DNA of 64,000 bases from contig OZ257260.1 of assembly GCA_965279735.1 (NCBI GenBank), positions 1,426,001 to 1,490,000 on the forward strand, in the 5' to 3' direction. Below, in pieces: positions 16,673 through 25,885 of this stretch; position 1 is the first letter of the stretch, and each line of letters begins with the position of its first letter. The notes under the pieces are model-generated. The model had not been told where the DNA came from. It ran no database searches and worked only from the letters and a program-made list of their open reading frames with translations. The position numbers were made by a program, and so were the translations under genes. The DNA is from CAIUGU01 sp965279735. Lineage in GTDB: Bacteria; Pseudomonadota; Gammaproteobacteria; Steroidobacterales; Steroidobacteraceae.

Positions 16673-17733
16673 CGGGTTCTGGCGATCGCCACGGTGGCCG
16701 TGAGCGCGATGAGTGCAGTCGGGGCCCACGCAATCACCAGCGGATCGAGACCGAAGACCTGCCCTCCGCTCTCCAGCATCCTCGCCAGCAGAAGGAATAC
16801 GGCACCGACGAGAATACCAAGCACCGTTCGTGCTCCTGCACCTGAAGTACGGAGGGGCCCGAAGACAAACGGGACCGCGAGCATGACGATGACGATCACC
16901 GCAGCCGTACGGGCGATACGCGCCCAGAACGCGGTTTCAAACCGGGCCGCCTCGAGACCATTGGCTTCCAGATGGGAAACATAGGCGTACAGCTCACGGC
17001 TTGAAAGCGAGCTCGGATTGACGGAAGCGAGTCCCAGGAATTCCGCTGACAGATGCGTATTCAGCACCGTCGTCGCCTTCCGCTCCACCTTCACTCCGTC
17101 CGGCGTGAATCCGGACTCGGCATAGTTCTCGAGCACCCATTCGTTGTCGGGCCCCACGCTGGCGCTGCTGGCCTGCGCCACGCTCTGCAGGCGACGCTGG
17201 TCGTCGAAGCGGTAAACGTGAATGCCCGCAAACTGGTTTTCCGCGGACTGTTGCTGGACCGAGATGAAGGTCTGTCCATCCTTCGCCCACGCGCCACTGT
17301 TGCCGGCGCGGCTGAATTCCTGGAACCGCGCGAGTGTCTTCTGCTGGGTGGCGTACTGCTCAAGCGGTGGCCCCACGTATTCGCCAATCAACCATGTCAC
17401 CGCACACAGCAGAACCCCTGCCGCACCGACCCACGCTGCAATCCTCACCACGGAGATACCCGCGGCACGCATCACGATGAGTTCGCTGGAACGCGCGAGA
17501 TTGCCCAGCCCCAGCAGCGCCCCGATCAGCGCCCCGATCGGCAACATCTCGAAAGCATGCTGCGGCAGGTTCAGGGCCACGAACATGAAGGCGTCACCGA
17601 CGGCGTAATTGCCGGTACCAATGTCGTCCTGCTGCGTGATGAACAGGTACAGCCCGGTGAGAATCATCAGCACGAGCATGACCAGCATCGTGTAGCCCAT
17701 CACGGCACGCATGAGATAGCGCATCAGGATCAT
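16669..17733 (-). CDS. lptG: LPS export permease LptG
   Basis: 354 residues. Six-span permease of the LptB2FG complex that lifts lipopolysaccharide out of the inner membrane. LptG features: RYLMRAVMGYTMLVMLVLMIL N-terminus, the coupling-helix region PIGALIGALLGLGNLARSSELIVMRAAG, a large periplasmic beta-jellyroll domain (about 140-265) and C-terminal spans. It overlaps lptF by 4 bases. Confidence 0.95.
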   Translation of the reverse strand: MILMRYLMRAVMGYTMLVMLVLMILTGLYLFITQQDDIGTGNYAVGDAFMFVALNLPQHAFEMLPIGALIGALLGLGNLARSSELIVMRAAGISVVRIAAWVGAAGVLLCAVTWLIGEYVGPPLEQYATQQKTLARFQEFSRAGNSGAWAKDGQTFISVQQQSAENQFAGIHVYRFDDQRRLQSVAQASSASVGPDNEWVLENYAESGFTPDGVKVERKATTVLNTHLSAEFLGLASVNPSSLSSRELYAYVSHLEANGLEAARFETAFWARIARTAAVIVIVMLAVPFVFGPLRTSGAGARTVLGILVGAVFLLLARMLESGGQVFGLDPLVIAWAPTALIALTATVAIARTR

Positions 17734-18818
17734 GCGGCTGCCCTCCCTGCCCTGCGCCAGGCGCCTGGATACTCACTCGACAGGAGCCACAACGCCATCA
17801 CGACGACGAGCGCGTGGACCCACCACATGCCGAAGGCGGCCGGAATCGTTTCCTTCTCGATCCACACGCGTGCGGCGGCAAGCAGGTTCGCATAGATGAA
17901 GTAGATCAGGATCGCGAGCCCCATCTTGCCGTAACGTCCCTGCCGGGGCTTCAGCCGGGCAAGCGGCACGGCGAGCAGCATCAAAGCCGCCGCCATCAGG
18001 GGCACTGAAAGGCGCCAGTGCAACTCGGCCTTGTCGCCCGGGTCGGGCGAGTCCCAGATCTCGGCGGTCGATTTCTGTTCGCGGCGCCCGCTGCTGGCGG
18101 ACAGGCCTGGCAGGCGGATCGGAATGCCATGCTCACTGAACTGGATGACACGGAATTCGCCTCCGCCCGGCACCCCTTCGTAGCGTTCCCCTTCGTAGAG
18201 GATGAAGGTCTGGTCTGCCTCGCCTGCGCCCCGCTGCTCAGCCCGGGTCGCGGTAACGATCTCCAGCTTTTCCCCAGTGTTCCGCTCCACGAAGACGTTG
18301 TAGAGCACGCCGTTGGCATCCACGCGCTCGGCGTAAAAGACGATGTCGCCGCCATCGAAGCTGCGGAACCGGCCGGGCTCCAGGCTGCCGAATTGCGCCT
18401 GCCGCAAGGCATCGGTCCGGATCTCCTGCGTGCGCGCGGCGGCTGCGGGGCCTCCGAGAAAGGCGAGCCAGGCGAGGAAGACGACGATTCCTGCCGTAAA
18501 ACAGGCGAGCGGCAAGTACAGCCGGGCCACCCCCATTCCACAGGCCTGCATGGCCGCCATTTCACTCTCCTGATACAGGCGCCCGAGCGACAGCATGATG
18601 GACAGGAACAGCCCCACCGGCACGAGCACGGTCAGGTTCTGGATGGAGGTCAGGCCGAGCAGGGCCAGCACCGTCGAGCGCGGAAAGTCGTTGCTGGCGG
18701 CCTGTGCGAGAACGCGAGCCAGCTGGTTGGACACGAGGATGACGAGCAGGACGCCGGTGACCGCGACCCAGGTCAGCACGACTTCACGCAGGACGTAACG
18801 ATCGAGTATTCGGAGCAA
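17730..18818 (-). CDS. lptF: LPS export permease LptF
   Basis: 362 residues; partner of LptG. N-terminus ILDRYVLREVVLTWVAVT, then LYQESEMAAMQACGMG in the coupling region and a periplasmic domain with RSFDGGDIVFYAERVD. The first possible start is a TTG at 18816-18818, directly behind an in-frame stop, with AGGA about 8 bases upstream; a non-ATG start is therefore required unless the protein is shorter than the family. It diverges from pepA as in many gammaproteobacteria. Confidence 0.95.
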   Translation of the reverse strand: MLRILDRYVLREVVLTWVAVTGVLLVILVSNQLARVLAQAASNDFPRSTVLALLGLTSIQNLTVLVPVGLFLSIMLSLGRLYQESEMAAMQACGMGVARLYLPLACFTAGIVVFLAWLAFLGGPAAAARTQEIRTDALRQAQFGSLEPGRFRSFDGGDIVFYAERVDANGVLYNVFVERNTGEKLEIVTATRAEQRGAGEADQTFILYEGERYEGVPGGGEFRVIQFSEHGIPIRLPGLSASSGRREQKSTAEIWDSPDPGDKAELHWRLSVPLMAAALMLLAVPLARLKPRQGRYGKMGLAILIYFIYANLLAAARVWIEKETIPAAFGMWWVHALVVVMALWLLSSEYPGAWRRAGRAAA

Positions 18819-19091
18819 CTAGCAATCCTGCATTTGACGGACCCAACCCAAGGCCGGGAAGGCTGCGAACCACGCGCGGGCAGCGCGGCGAATCGGGTAA
18901 ACTTCGGCCCTATCAAGTGACATGCCAAGCGCTTTGGCGGCAAGCGGTGGAAACTTCCGGGCAGCCTCGCGGGGCTGCTTACGTTAAGCGACATCTCAAG
19001 GCCAGGTAAACAGATTTTTCTGCCGGAATGGACTCGTCCGGCCAGTGAACGGGGCAGCAGGTGCCTCTTACAATCTCAAGGTGAATTTCAG
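18819..19091. promoter_or_regulatory. Divergent lptF/pepA promoter region
   Basis: 273 bases between divergent start codons. It must hold promoters for both transcription units, but I see no clear consensus boxes or operator repeats and no small gene. Confidence 0.5.
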
Positions 19092-20579
19092 ATGGAATTG
19101 TTTTCAAGCAGCGGATCCCCGGCAACCCAGCGCACCGAATGCGCGATCGTCGGCATCTTCGAGAAGGGAGAGCTCTCGCACGCCGCCGGGGAATTCGACA
19201 CCCGACTGTCCGGTCGCCTGACCCGGCTTGCCAAACAAGGCGACCTGCCCGCCAAAACGGGCGAGGTGCTGCTGCTCACCGAGCTCAAAGGCAGCGCTGC
19301 GGAACGTCTGCTACTGATCGGCCTCGGCAGCCGGTCAGGGTTCGGGCGGAAGCAATACCGCCGCGCGCTCACCACTGCGGTTGCTGCAGTGGGCCGCACC
19401 GGCGCCCGTGATGCCCTCAGCTTCCTGTCACTGGAAGAAGTGACCGGGGCTGACGAATACTCCCTGGGCCGCGCCGCTGCGGAAGTGGTTGGCGCCGCGC
19501 ATTACCGCATCCCCGACCTCAAGACGTCGAAGAAAGCGCCGAAGCCGGCGCTGCAGCGCTTTGGCATCGCCGCGAAGGATCGCAGTGGCAAGACCGCCGC
19601 CCAGCGCGGCCTCGATCATGGCCAGGCGATTTTTGCCGGCATGACGCTCACGCGCGATCTCGCCAATCTTCCCGGCAACGTCTGCACGCCCACGTACCTT
19701 GCGAATGCCGCCAAGGCATTGGGCAGTGACTATCGCAAGCTCAAGGTCCAGGTCTTCAGCGAACCGGAAATCCGCAAGCTCAAGATGGGCTCTTTCCTGT
19801 CTGTCACTGCAGGCTCCGATCAGCCCGCAAAGCTGATCGTCATGGAATACCGGGGCGCGGATCGGGCCAAGGCGCCTGTTGCGCTCGTCGGCAAGGGCGT
19901 CACGTTCGACACGGGCGGCATCTCGCTCAAGCAACCGCCCGGCATGGACGAAATGAAATTCGACATGACCGGTGCCGCGAGCGTGCTCGGCGCAATGAAA
20001 GCCGTTGCGGAACTCGATCTGCCGATCAATCTCGTGGTCGTGGTCCCGACGTGTGAAAACATGCCGAGTGGTGGCGCCACCAAGCCCGGCGACGTCGTCA
20101 CCAGCATGTCCGGCCAGACGATTGAAGTGCTGAACACGGATGCCGAAGGACGCCTGATCCTGTGCGACGCACTCACCTATGTGCGCCGCTTCAAGCCTGC
20201 GACGGTGATCGACGTTGCGACCCTGACAGGTGCCTGCGTGATCGCGCTCGGGGCTCACCTGAGCGGCCTCTTCAGCAACGATGACGAACTCGCGGCGGCC
20301 CTTTCCGAGGCAGGCAAACGCGCCGACGATCGCGCGTGGCACATGCCCATCGCCGATGAATACGCAGACCAGCTCAAGAGCAATTTCGCCGACATGGCGA
20401 ACGTGGCAGGTCGCGAAGGCGGCGCTGTCACGGCGGCCTGCTTCCTCTCCAAGTTCACCCAGGGCCTCAAGTGGGCGCATCTCGATATCGCCGGCACCGC
20501 GTGGCTGTCAGGCAGCCAGAAAGCCTGCACCGGCCGGCCCGTGCCGCTGCTGGTCGACTACCTGCTCAACTACCGCTGA
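19092..20579 (+). CDS. pepA: Leucyl aminopeptidase (M17)
   Basis: 495 residues; cytosolic di-zinc/manganese exopeptidase, and in E. coli also the XerC/D and carAB DNA-binding accessory factor. The catalytic blocks are intact: VGKGVTFDTGGISLKQP with GMDEMKFDMTGAA, and the family signature NTDAEGRLIL. The non-catalytic N-terminal domain is present. Followed 4 bases later by holC, the usual gamma/betaproteobacterial order pepA-holC-valS. Confidence 0.96.
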   Translation: MELFSSSGSPATQRTECAIVGIFEKGELSHAAGEFDTRLSGRLTRLAKQGDLPAKTGEVLLLTELKGSAAERLLLIGLGSRSGFGRKQYRRALTTAVAAVGRTGARDALSFLSLEEVTGADEYSLGRAAAEVVGAAHYRIPDLKTSKKAPKPALQRFGIAAKDRSGKTAAQRGLDHGQAIFAGMTLTRDLANLPGNVCTPTYLANAAKALGSDYRKLKVQVFSEPEIRKLKMGSFLSVTAGSDQPAKLIVMEYRGADRAKAPVALVGKGVTFDTGGISLKQPPGMDEMKFDMTGAASVLGAMKAVAELDLPINLVVVVPTCENMPSGGATKPGDVVTSMSGQTIEVLNTDAEGRLILCDALTYVRRFKPATVIDVATLTGACVIALGAHLSGLFSNDDELAAALSEAGKRADDRAWHMPIADEYADQLKSNFADMANVAGREGGAVTAACFLSKFTQGLKWAHLDIAGTAWLSGSQKACTGRPVPLLVDYLLNYR

Positions 20580-20583
20580 TCCA

Positions 20584-21015
20584 ATGCCAAGGGTGGACTT
20601 CTACGTGCTCGGCGAAGCGGGCACCCAGGTGCAGCATCGCTATGCGTGCCGCCTCACTGAGCAGGCGTTCGAGTCGGGCAGCCGCATCTTCCTGCGCACT
20701 GCCTCCGCAGCGGATTCGGCCGCGCTCGACGAACTGCTCTGGACCTTCAGCGATCGCACGTTCCTGCCGCATGAGATTGCGGGCCCTGCCTCCCCTACCC
20801 ACCCGCTGATTGCCGCGCTGATCGGTGAGGGTTCTGCGCCTGATGGCTATCGGTCGCTACTTATCAATGTCGCCGGCGATGTGCCTGCGGATGCCGGGCA
20901 GTTCGAAAGGATTGCCGAGATCATCGATGCGGACCCGGGACGCAAGCAGCTCGGCCGGGAACGCTTCCGCCAGTATCGCGAGCGCGGCTGGACACTCGAA
21001 TCGCACAATGTGTGA
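20584..21015 (+). CDS. holC: DNA polymerase III subunit chi
   Basis: 143 residues from the ATG at 20584, 4 bases after the pepA stop. Begins PRVDFYVLGEAG and contains DELLWTFSDRTFLPHE and LLINVAGDVP, the chi-subunit blocks. HolC links the clamp loader to SSB. Position between pepA and valS supports the call. The C-terminus RFRQYRERGWTLESHNV is typical. Confidence 0.93.
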   Translation: MPRVDFYVLGEAGTQVQHRYACRLTEQAFESGSRIFLRTASAADSAALDELLWTFSDRTFLPHEIAGPASPTHPLIAALIGEGSAPDGYRSLLINVAGDVPADAGQFERIAEIIDADPGRKQLGRERFRQYRERGWTLESHNV

Positions 21016-21035
21016 GAAGGCCTGCCTGCTGATTC

Positions 21036-23822
21036 ATGGATAAAACGTACTCACCGAGCAGCATCGAACAACGCCTGTACCAGCACTGGGAGGCGTCCGG
21101 CTGGTTCGCGCCTGCCGGGCAAGGCACGCCCTACTGCATCATGATTCCGCCGCCCAACGTCACGGGCACGCTGCACATGGGCCACGCGTTCCAGCACACG
21201 CTGATGGACACGCTCACCCGCTTCCAGCGCATGGAAGGCCGCAATGCGCTCTGGCAGCCGGGGACGGACCACGCCGGCATCGCAACACAGATGGTCGTGG
21301 AGCGGCAACTCAATGCCGCCGGAACCAATCGCCGCGACATCGGACGCGAGGAATTCCTGAAGCGCGTCTGGGAATGGAAAGAACAATCAGGGGACACGAT
21401 CTCGCGGCAGATGCGCCGGCTCGGTAACTCGGTCGACTGGTCCCGCGATCGCTTCACGATGGACGCGGGGCTGTCCGCCGCGGTCACCGAAGTATTTGTC
21501 AGTCTCTTCGAGGAGGGACTGATCTATCGCGGCAAGCGCCTCGTCAACTGGGATCCGGTGCTGCACACCGCGCTGTCGGATCTCGAAGTGCTTTCCGAAC
21601 CCGAGCAGGGCCACCTCTGGCATCTGCGTTATCCACTGGCTGATGGGTCGGGTCATCTGGTCGTCGCCACAACGCGTCCGGAGACGCTACTCGGTGATAC
21701 CGCGGTCGCCGTGCATCCCGAAGACGAGCGCTACCAGCACCTCATCGGCAAGCAGGTCCGCCTCCCTCTCACCGATCGGCTGATCCCGATCATCGGTGAT
21801 GACTACGTCGATCGCGAGTTCGGCACGGGTGTGGTCAAGATCACCCCCGGCCACGATTTCAACGACTATGAAATGGGCAAGCGGCATGGCCTGCCGTTGA
21901 TCAACATCTTCACCGCCAGCGCCTTGCTGAATGATGAAGTACCCGCGGCCTACCGCGGCATGGAACGCTTCGCGGCTCGCAAGCGGATCATCGCGGACCT
22001 GGAAGCACTCGACCTCGTCGAGAAGATCGAACCGCATTCCCTGGCTGTCCCGCGTGGCGATCGCAGCGGCGCAGTGCTCGAGCCTTGGCTCACCGACCAG
22101 TGGTACGTAAAGATCGCGCCACTCGCCGAACCGGCCATCAAGGCGGTGGAAGACGGACGCATCCGCTTCGTGCCCGACAACTGGAGCAAGACGTACTACC
22201 AGTGGATGAACAACATCCAGGACTGGTGCATCAGCCGCCAGCTCTGGTGGGGGCATCGCGTCCCGGCCTGGCATGACGCCGATGGCAACTTCTATGTAGC
22301 CCGCAACCTGAGCGACGCGCAGGCCGAAGCCCGCAACAAGCGGGGCAAGGATGTCGAACTCAGGCAGGACGAGGACGTCCTCGATACGTGGTTCTCATCC
22401 GCGCTCTGGCCGTTCTCGACGCTGGGCTGGCCGCAGCAGACACCGGAACTCAAGACGTTCTACCCGACGAATGTCCTGCTCACCGGCTTCGACATCATCT
22501 TCTTCTGGGTAGCCCGGATGATCATGATGGGTCTCAAGTTCACCGGCGAGGTTCCGTTCAAGGAGGTCTACATCACGGGCCTCATCCGCGACGAGAACGG
22601 CGACAAGATGTCGAAGTCGAAGGGCAACATCATCGACCCGCTCGACCTGATCGACGGCATCGATCTCGAAGCGCTGGTCACGAAGCGCACCAGCGGCATG
22701 ATGCAGCCGCATCTGCGCGACCGCATCGAGAAGAACACCCGCAAGCAGTTCCCGCAGGGCATTCCCGCTTACGGCACGGATGCGTTGCGTTTCACCTTTG
22801 CGGCGCTCGCAACGATGGGCCGCGACATCCGCTTCGATCTGGGACGCATCGAAGGCTATCGCAACTTCTGCAACAAGCTCTGGAACGCTGCCCGCTTCGT
22901 GCTAATGAACACGGAAGGCCAGGATTGCGGCACCGGCGGTCCTGTGGAACTGTCGGTCACGGATCGCTGGATCCGGTCGCGACTCGGCGCCACCGTCGAT
23001 GAAGTGCGGGGCCGTTTCGGGGAATACCGTTTTGATCTCGCCGCGCAAGCTCTCTATGAGTTCGCTTGGTACGAGTATTGCGACTGGTACCTCGAGTTCA
23101 CCAAGCCTGTCCTGCAGTCGGACAGCTACAGCGTCGAGCAGAAACGCGGCGCACGGCAGACGCTGGTGCAGGTGCTGGAGGCTTACTTAAGGCTTCTGCA
23201 TCCGTTGATGCCATTCGTGACCGAGGAAATCTGGCAGGCCGTTGCGCCGCTCGCAGGACGTACGGGGCCGACGGTCATGTTGCAGTCGTACCCTGCCCGT
23301 CCTGAATTTCCGGCTGATGCAGAAGCGGAAGCAGCCATTGCACCGATCAAGGCCGCCATTCTTGCGCCCCGGCAGATCCGCGGCCAGCTGGACGTCCCGC
23401 AATCACGCAAAGTTCCGCTGTTCCTGAAGACCACTGTCGCTGCGGAGCGCATGGCGCTTGAAGCCAACGCTGAACTGATCCGGTCTGTCGCGAGCGTCAC
23501 CGATATCACCGTCGTGACGGACGAATCCGCTTTGCCACCCTCATCGATGACGATCGTCGAGGGCCGCACGTTCTATGTGCCGCTCGCCCAGCTGATCGAT
23601 GATGTCGATGCAGAGCTCGCGCGCATCGCGAAGCGGAAAGCAAAAACCGCACAGGAACTGGTCAAGTGTGAGGCGAAGCTGGGCAATCCCAACTTTGCGG
23701 CAAATGCTCCTCCGGAAGTCGTCGCGCAGGAACGGACCCGCATTGCCGACTTCCAGAGCGAACTCAACCAGCTCGATGAGCAGGCCGCCCGGGTTGCGTC
23801 GTTGCGTAACTCCGGGAAATGA
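21036..23822 (+). CDS. valS: Valine-tRNA ligase
   Basis: 928 residues; class I synthetase with editing domain. HIGH motif as HMGH at residues 47-50 (PPPNVTGTLHMGH), editing-domain TTRPETLLGDTAVAVHP, WWGHRVPAW, KMSKS in GDKMSKSKGN, and a C-terminal coiled-coil arm (about residue 860 on). Full length for the bacterial enzyme. Confidence 0.97.
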   Translation: MDKTYSPSSIEQRLYQHWEASGWFAPAGQGTPYCIMIPPPNVTGTLHMGHAFQHTLMDTLTRFQRMEGRNALWQPGTDHAGIATQMVVERQLNAAGTNRRDIGREEFLKRVWEWKEQSGDTISRQMRRLGNSVDWSRDRFTMDAGLSAAVTEVFVSLFEEGLIYRGKRLVNWDPVLHTALSDLEVLSEPEQGHLWHLRYPLADGSGHLVVATTRPETLLGDTAVAVHPEDERYQHLIGKQVRLPLTDRLIPIIGDDYVDREFGTGVVKITPGHDFNDYEMGKRHGLPLINIFTASALLNDEVPAAYRGMERFAARKRIIADLEALDLVEKIEPHSLAVPRGDRSGAVLEPWLTDQWYVKIAPLAEPAIKAVEDGRIRFVPDNWSKTYYQWMNNIQDWCISRQLWWGHRVPAWHDADGNFYVARNLSDAQAEARNKRGKDVELRQDEDVLDTWFSSALWPFSTLGWPQQTPELKTFYPTNVLLTGFDIIFFWVARMIMMGLKFTGEVPFKEVYITGLIRDENGDKMSKSKGNIIDPLDLIDGIDLEALVTKRTSGMMQPHLRDRIEKNTRKQFPQGIPAYGTDALRFTFAALATMGRDIRFDLGRIEGYRNFCNKLWNAARFVLMNTEGQDCGTGGPVELSVTDRWIRSRLGATVDEVRGRFGEYRFDLAAQALYEFAWYEYCDWYLEFTKPVLQSDSYSVEQKRGARQTLVQVLEAYLRLLHPLMPFVTEEIWQAVAPLAGRTGPTVMLQSYPARPEFPADAEAEAAIAPIKAAILAPRQIRGQLDVPQSRKVPLFLKTTVAAERMALEANAELIRSVASVTDITVVTDESALPPSSMTIVEGRTFYVPLAQLIDDVDAELARIAKRKAKTAQELVKCEAKLGNPNFAANAPPEVVAQERTRIADFQSELNQLDEQAARVASLRNSGK

Positions 23823-23843
23823 CCCGATTTCAGGAATTCATGC

Positions 23844-24887
23844 ATGACCACCAAGCGTCGCGGTAAGGTCGTCAACACTCCGGATCAGGCTGGTTCGGTT
23901 CCCCTGCTCTCACCGGACACTGCCATGGATGCCCCTTCCCACTACACGCCTGCCGCTCCGACGGTCGATGCAACCGCATTGACCGCCAACACGGTGACGC
24001 AGCTCAACCGGATCATTCTCGGCAAGGAACACCAGATCCGATTGGGCCTCGCGTGCCTGCTCGCCCGGGGGCACCTGCTGATCGAAGATATTCCGGGCGT
24101 TGGCAAGACGACCCTCGCGCATGCGTTGGCGCAAGCGTTGGGGCTTTCATACCAGCGCATCCAGTTCACGAGCGACCTGCTGCCCGCGGATATCATCGGT
24201 GTCTCGATCTTCGACCGGAATACCAGCACGTTCCGATTCCACAAAGGCCCGATTTTCTCGCAGCTGGTGCTGGCAGACGAAGTCAACCGCGCGACGCCGA
24301 AGGCGCAGAGCGCCCTTCTCGAAGCAATGGAAGAACAGCAGGTAACGGCCGATGGCCAGACGTACCCGCTCGCTGCGCCGTTCTTCGTGATCGCTACACA
24401 GAATCCGGTGTACCAGATCGGCACGTATCCACTCCCCGAGTCGCAGCTCGACCGCTTCCTGATGCGCATTGAACTCGGGTTTCCGGATCCGCTGCTTGAG
24501 CGACAGCTGCTACTTGGCCAGGACCGGCGCGACCTTCTCGCACATTTCACCGCGACGATTACTCCGCAACAACTCCTGATCCTGCAGAGCGCAGTGCCGC
24601 GGGTGCATGTTTCGGAAGCGCTGCTCGACTATGTGCAGGCCATCGTCCGCTACACCCGTGAATCACCGGCATTTGAATCGGGACTGTCACCGCGAGCCGC
24701 CATCGGTCTGCTACGCGCCGCGCAGTCATGGGCCCTGATTCACAATCATGCGGGCGTGATTCCGGAGGACATCCAGGCCGTGCTGCCTGCTGTCGTCGGG
24801 CACCGGCTCAAGTACAAGGACGACAGCGATGCCCGCTCCCCCGCGGAGACGGGCCGGATCGTCCTTGAGGCTGTCCCCGTTCCTTAA
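23844..24887 (+). CDS. MoxR-family AAA+ ATPase
   Basis: 347 residues. Walker A GVGKTTL near residue 85, Walker B LVLADEVNRA, then ATQNP sensor 1 and the characteristic GTYPLPESQLDRF. MoxR ATPases act as chaperones, often for proteins with von Willebrand domains or for cofactor insertion. It is followed by DUF58 and transglutaminase-like genes, a very widely conserved trio. The first 30 residues are not conserved; the start could be the ATG at 23925. Confidence 0.93.
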   Translation: MTTKRRGKVVNTPDQAGSVPLLSPDTAMDAPSHYTPAAPTVDATALTANTVTQLNRIILGKEHQIRLGLACLLARGHLLIEDIPGVGKTTLAHALAQALGLSYQRIQFTSDLLPADIIGVSIFDRNTSTFRFHKGPIFSQLVLADEVNRATPKAQSALLEAMEEQQVTADGQTYPLAAPFFVIATQNPVYQIGTYPLPESQLDRFLMRIELGFPDPLLERQLLLGQDRRDLLAHFTATITPQQLLILQSAVPRVHVSEALLDYVQAIVRYTRESPAFESGLSPRAAIGLLRAAQSWALIHNHAGVIPEDIQAVLPAVVGHRLKYKDDSDARSPAETGRIVLEAVPVP

Positions 24888-24901
24888 GCGAAGCGCAAGG
24901 C

Positions 24902-25885
24902 ATGGCCGCCGTCAGTCGCTTCCTGCAGCCCTTGCGAATGCGCATGCGGGGCTGGATGCGCAAACGCCAGGGCGATGATCCCGATCCCGTAACGCTCACC
25001 TCGCGTCGCATCTACATCCTGCCCACCAGCCTCGGTACCGGCTTTGCCGGCATGCTGTTCCTGATGTTCCTCGGGGCGATGAACTACGCCAACAATCTCG
25101 CGTTGGGCCTCACCTTTCTGCTCGGCGCGACCGGACTGGTCGCCATGCATCACGCCCATCGCAACCTGGCAGGCCTGCGCCTGAGTGGAGCGGGAATCGA
25201 GCCTGTGTTCGCAGGTCAGCGCGCGCGCTTCCGCATCGCCCTCACCAATGAAGCGCCCGTGGCGCGACCCGAGCTTGAGCTGTCGAGTGATGATGTCACT
25301 TCCGCTCCCGTGCGCCTGAATGCCGCGAGTCGGGAAGTCGCGCGTGAGGTGATCGACATCGGCATTCCTGCCGAGCGGCGTGGCCGGCTGCGGCTGGATC
25401 GTTTCTCTGTCAGCACGCGGCATCCCTTCGGCCTATTCAGGGCCTGGGCGGTGCTGCACATGAACCTCGAGTGCATCGTCTACCCGCGGCCCGGCGACAG
25501 GGGCCTCAATCCTCCTCCGGTCGAAACCGATGTGGGTGGCGCACAGGACGGACCGCGCGGCGATGAAGAGTTCGCCGGCCTCAGGACTTTCCATGCGGGA
25601 GATTCACCCCGACGCATCGCGTGGAAGGCATACGCCCGTGGCCAGGGTTTACACACGAAGCAATATGCGGGCACCGCAGTCATCTCGCATGTCTTCAACT
25701 GGGACAGCCTTGAAGGTCTCGGCGTCGAGGCGCGCCTGTCACAGCTGTGTCGCTGGATACTGGATGCCCACGCGGCCGGCCGTGCATATGGCCTGACGCT
25801 TCCCGGTACCCGCATCCCGGCCAACATCGGCGATGCCCACCGTCAACATTGCCTGACCACTCTCGCCCTGTTCTCAGGGAACTGA
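24902..25885 (+). CDS. DUF58 domain protein
   Basis: 327 residues. Two membrane spans near residues 35-80 (LGTGFAGMLFLMFLGAMNYANN...) precede a beta-rich region and the DUF58 block GDEEFAGLRTFHAGDSPRRIAWKAYARG. It lies between the MoxR ATPase and the TgpA-like gene, adjoining the latter with no gap. Likely membrane partner of the MoxR ATPase. Confidence 0.9.
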   Translation: MAAVSRFLQPLRMRMRGWMRKRQGDDPDPVTLTSRRIYILPTSLGTGFAGMLFLMFLGAMNYANNLALGLTFLLGATGLVAMHHAHRNLAGLRLSGAGIEPVFAGQRARFRIALTNEAPVARPELELSSDDVTSAPVRLNAASREVAREVIDIGIPAERRGRLRLDRFSVSTRHPFGLFRAWAVLHMNLECIVYPRPGDRGLNPPPVETDVGGAQDGPRGDEEFAGLRTFHAGDSPRRIAWKAYARGQGLHTKQYAGTAVISHVFNWDSLEGLGVEARLSQLCRWILDAHAAGRAYGLTLPGTRIPANIGDAHRQHCLTTLALFSGN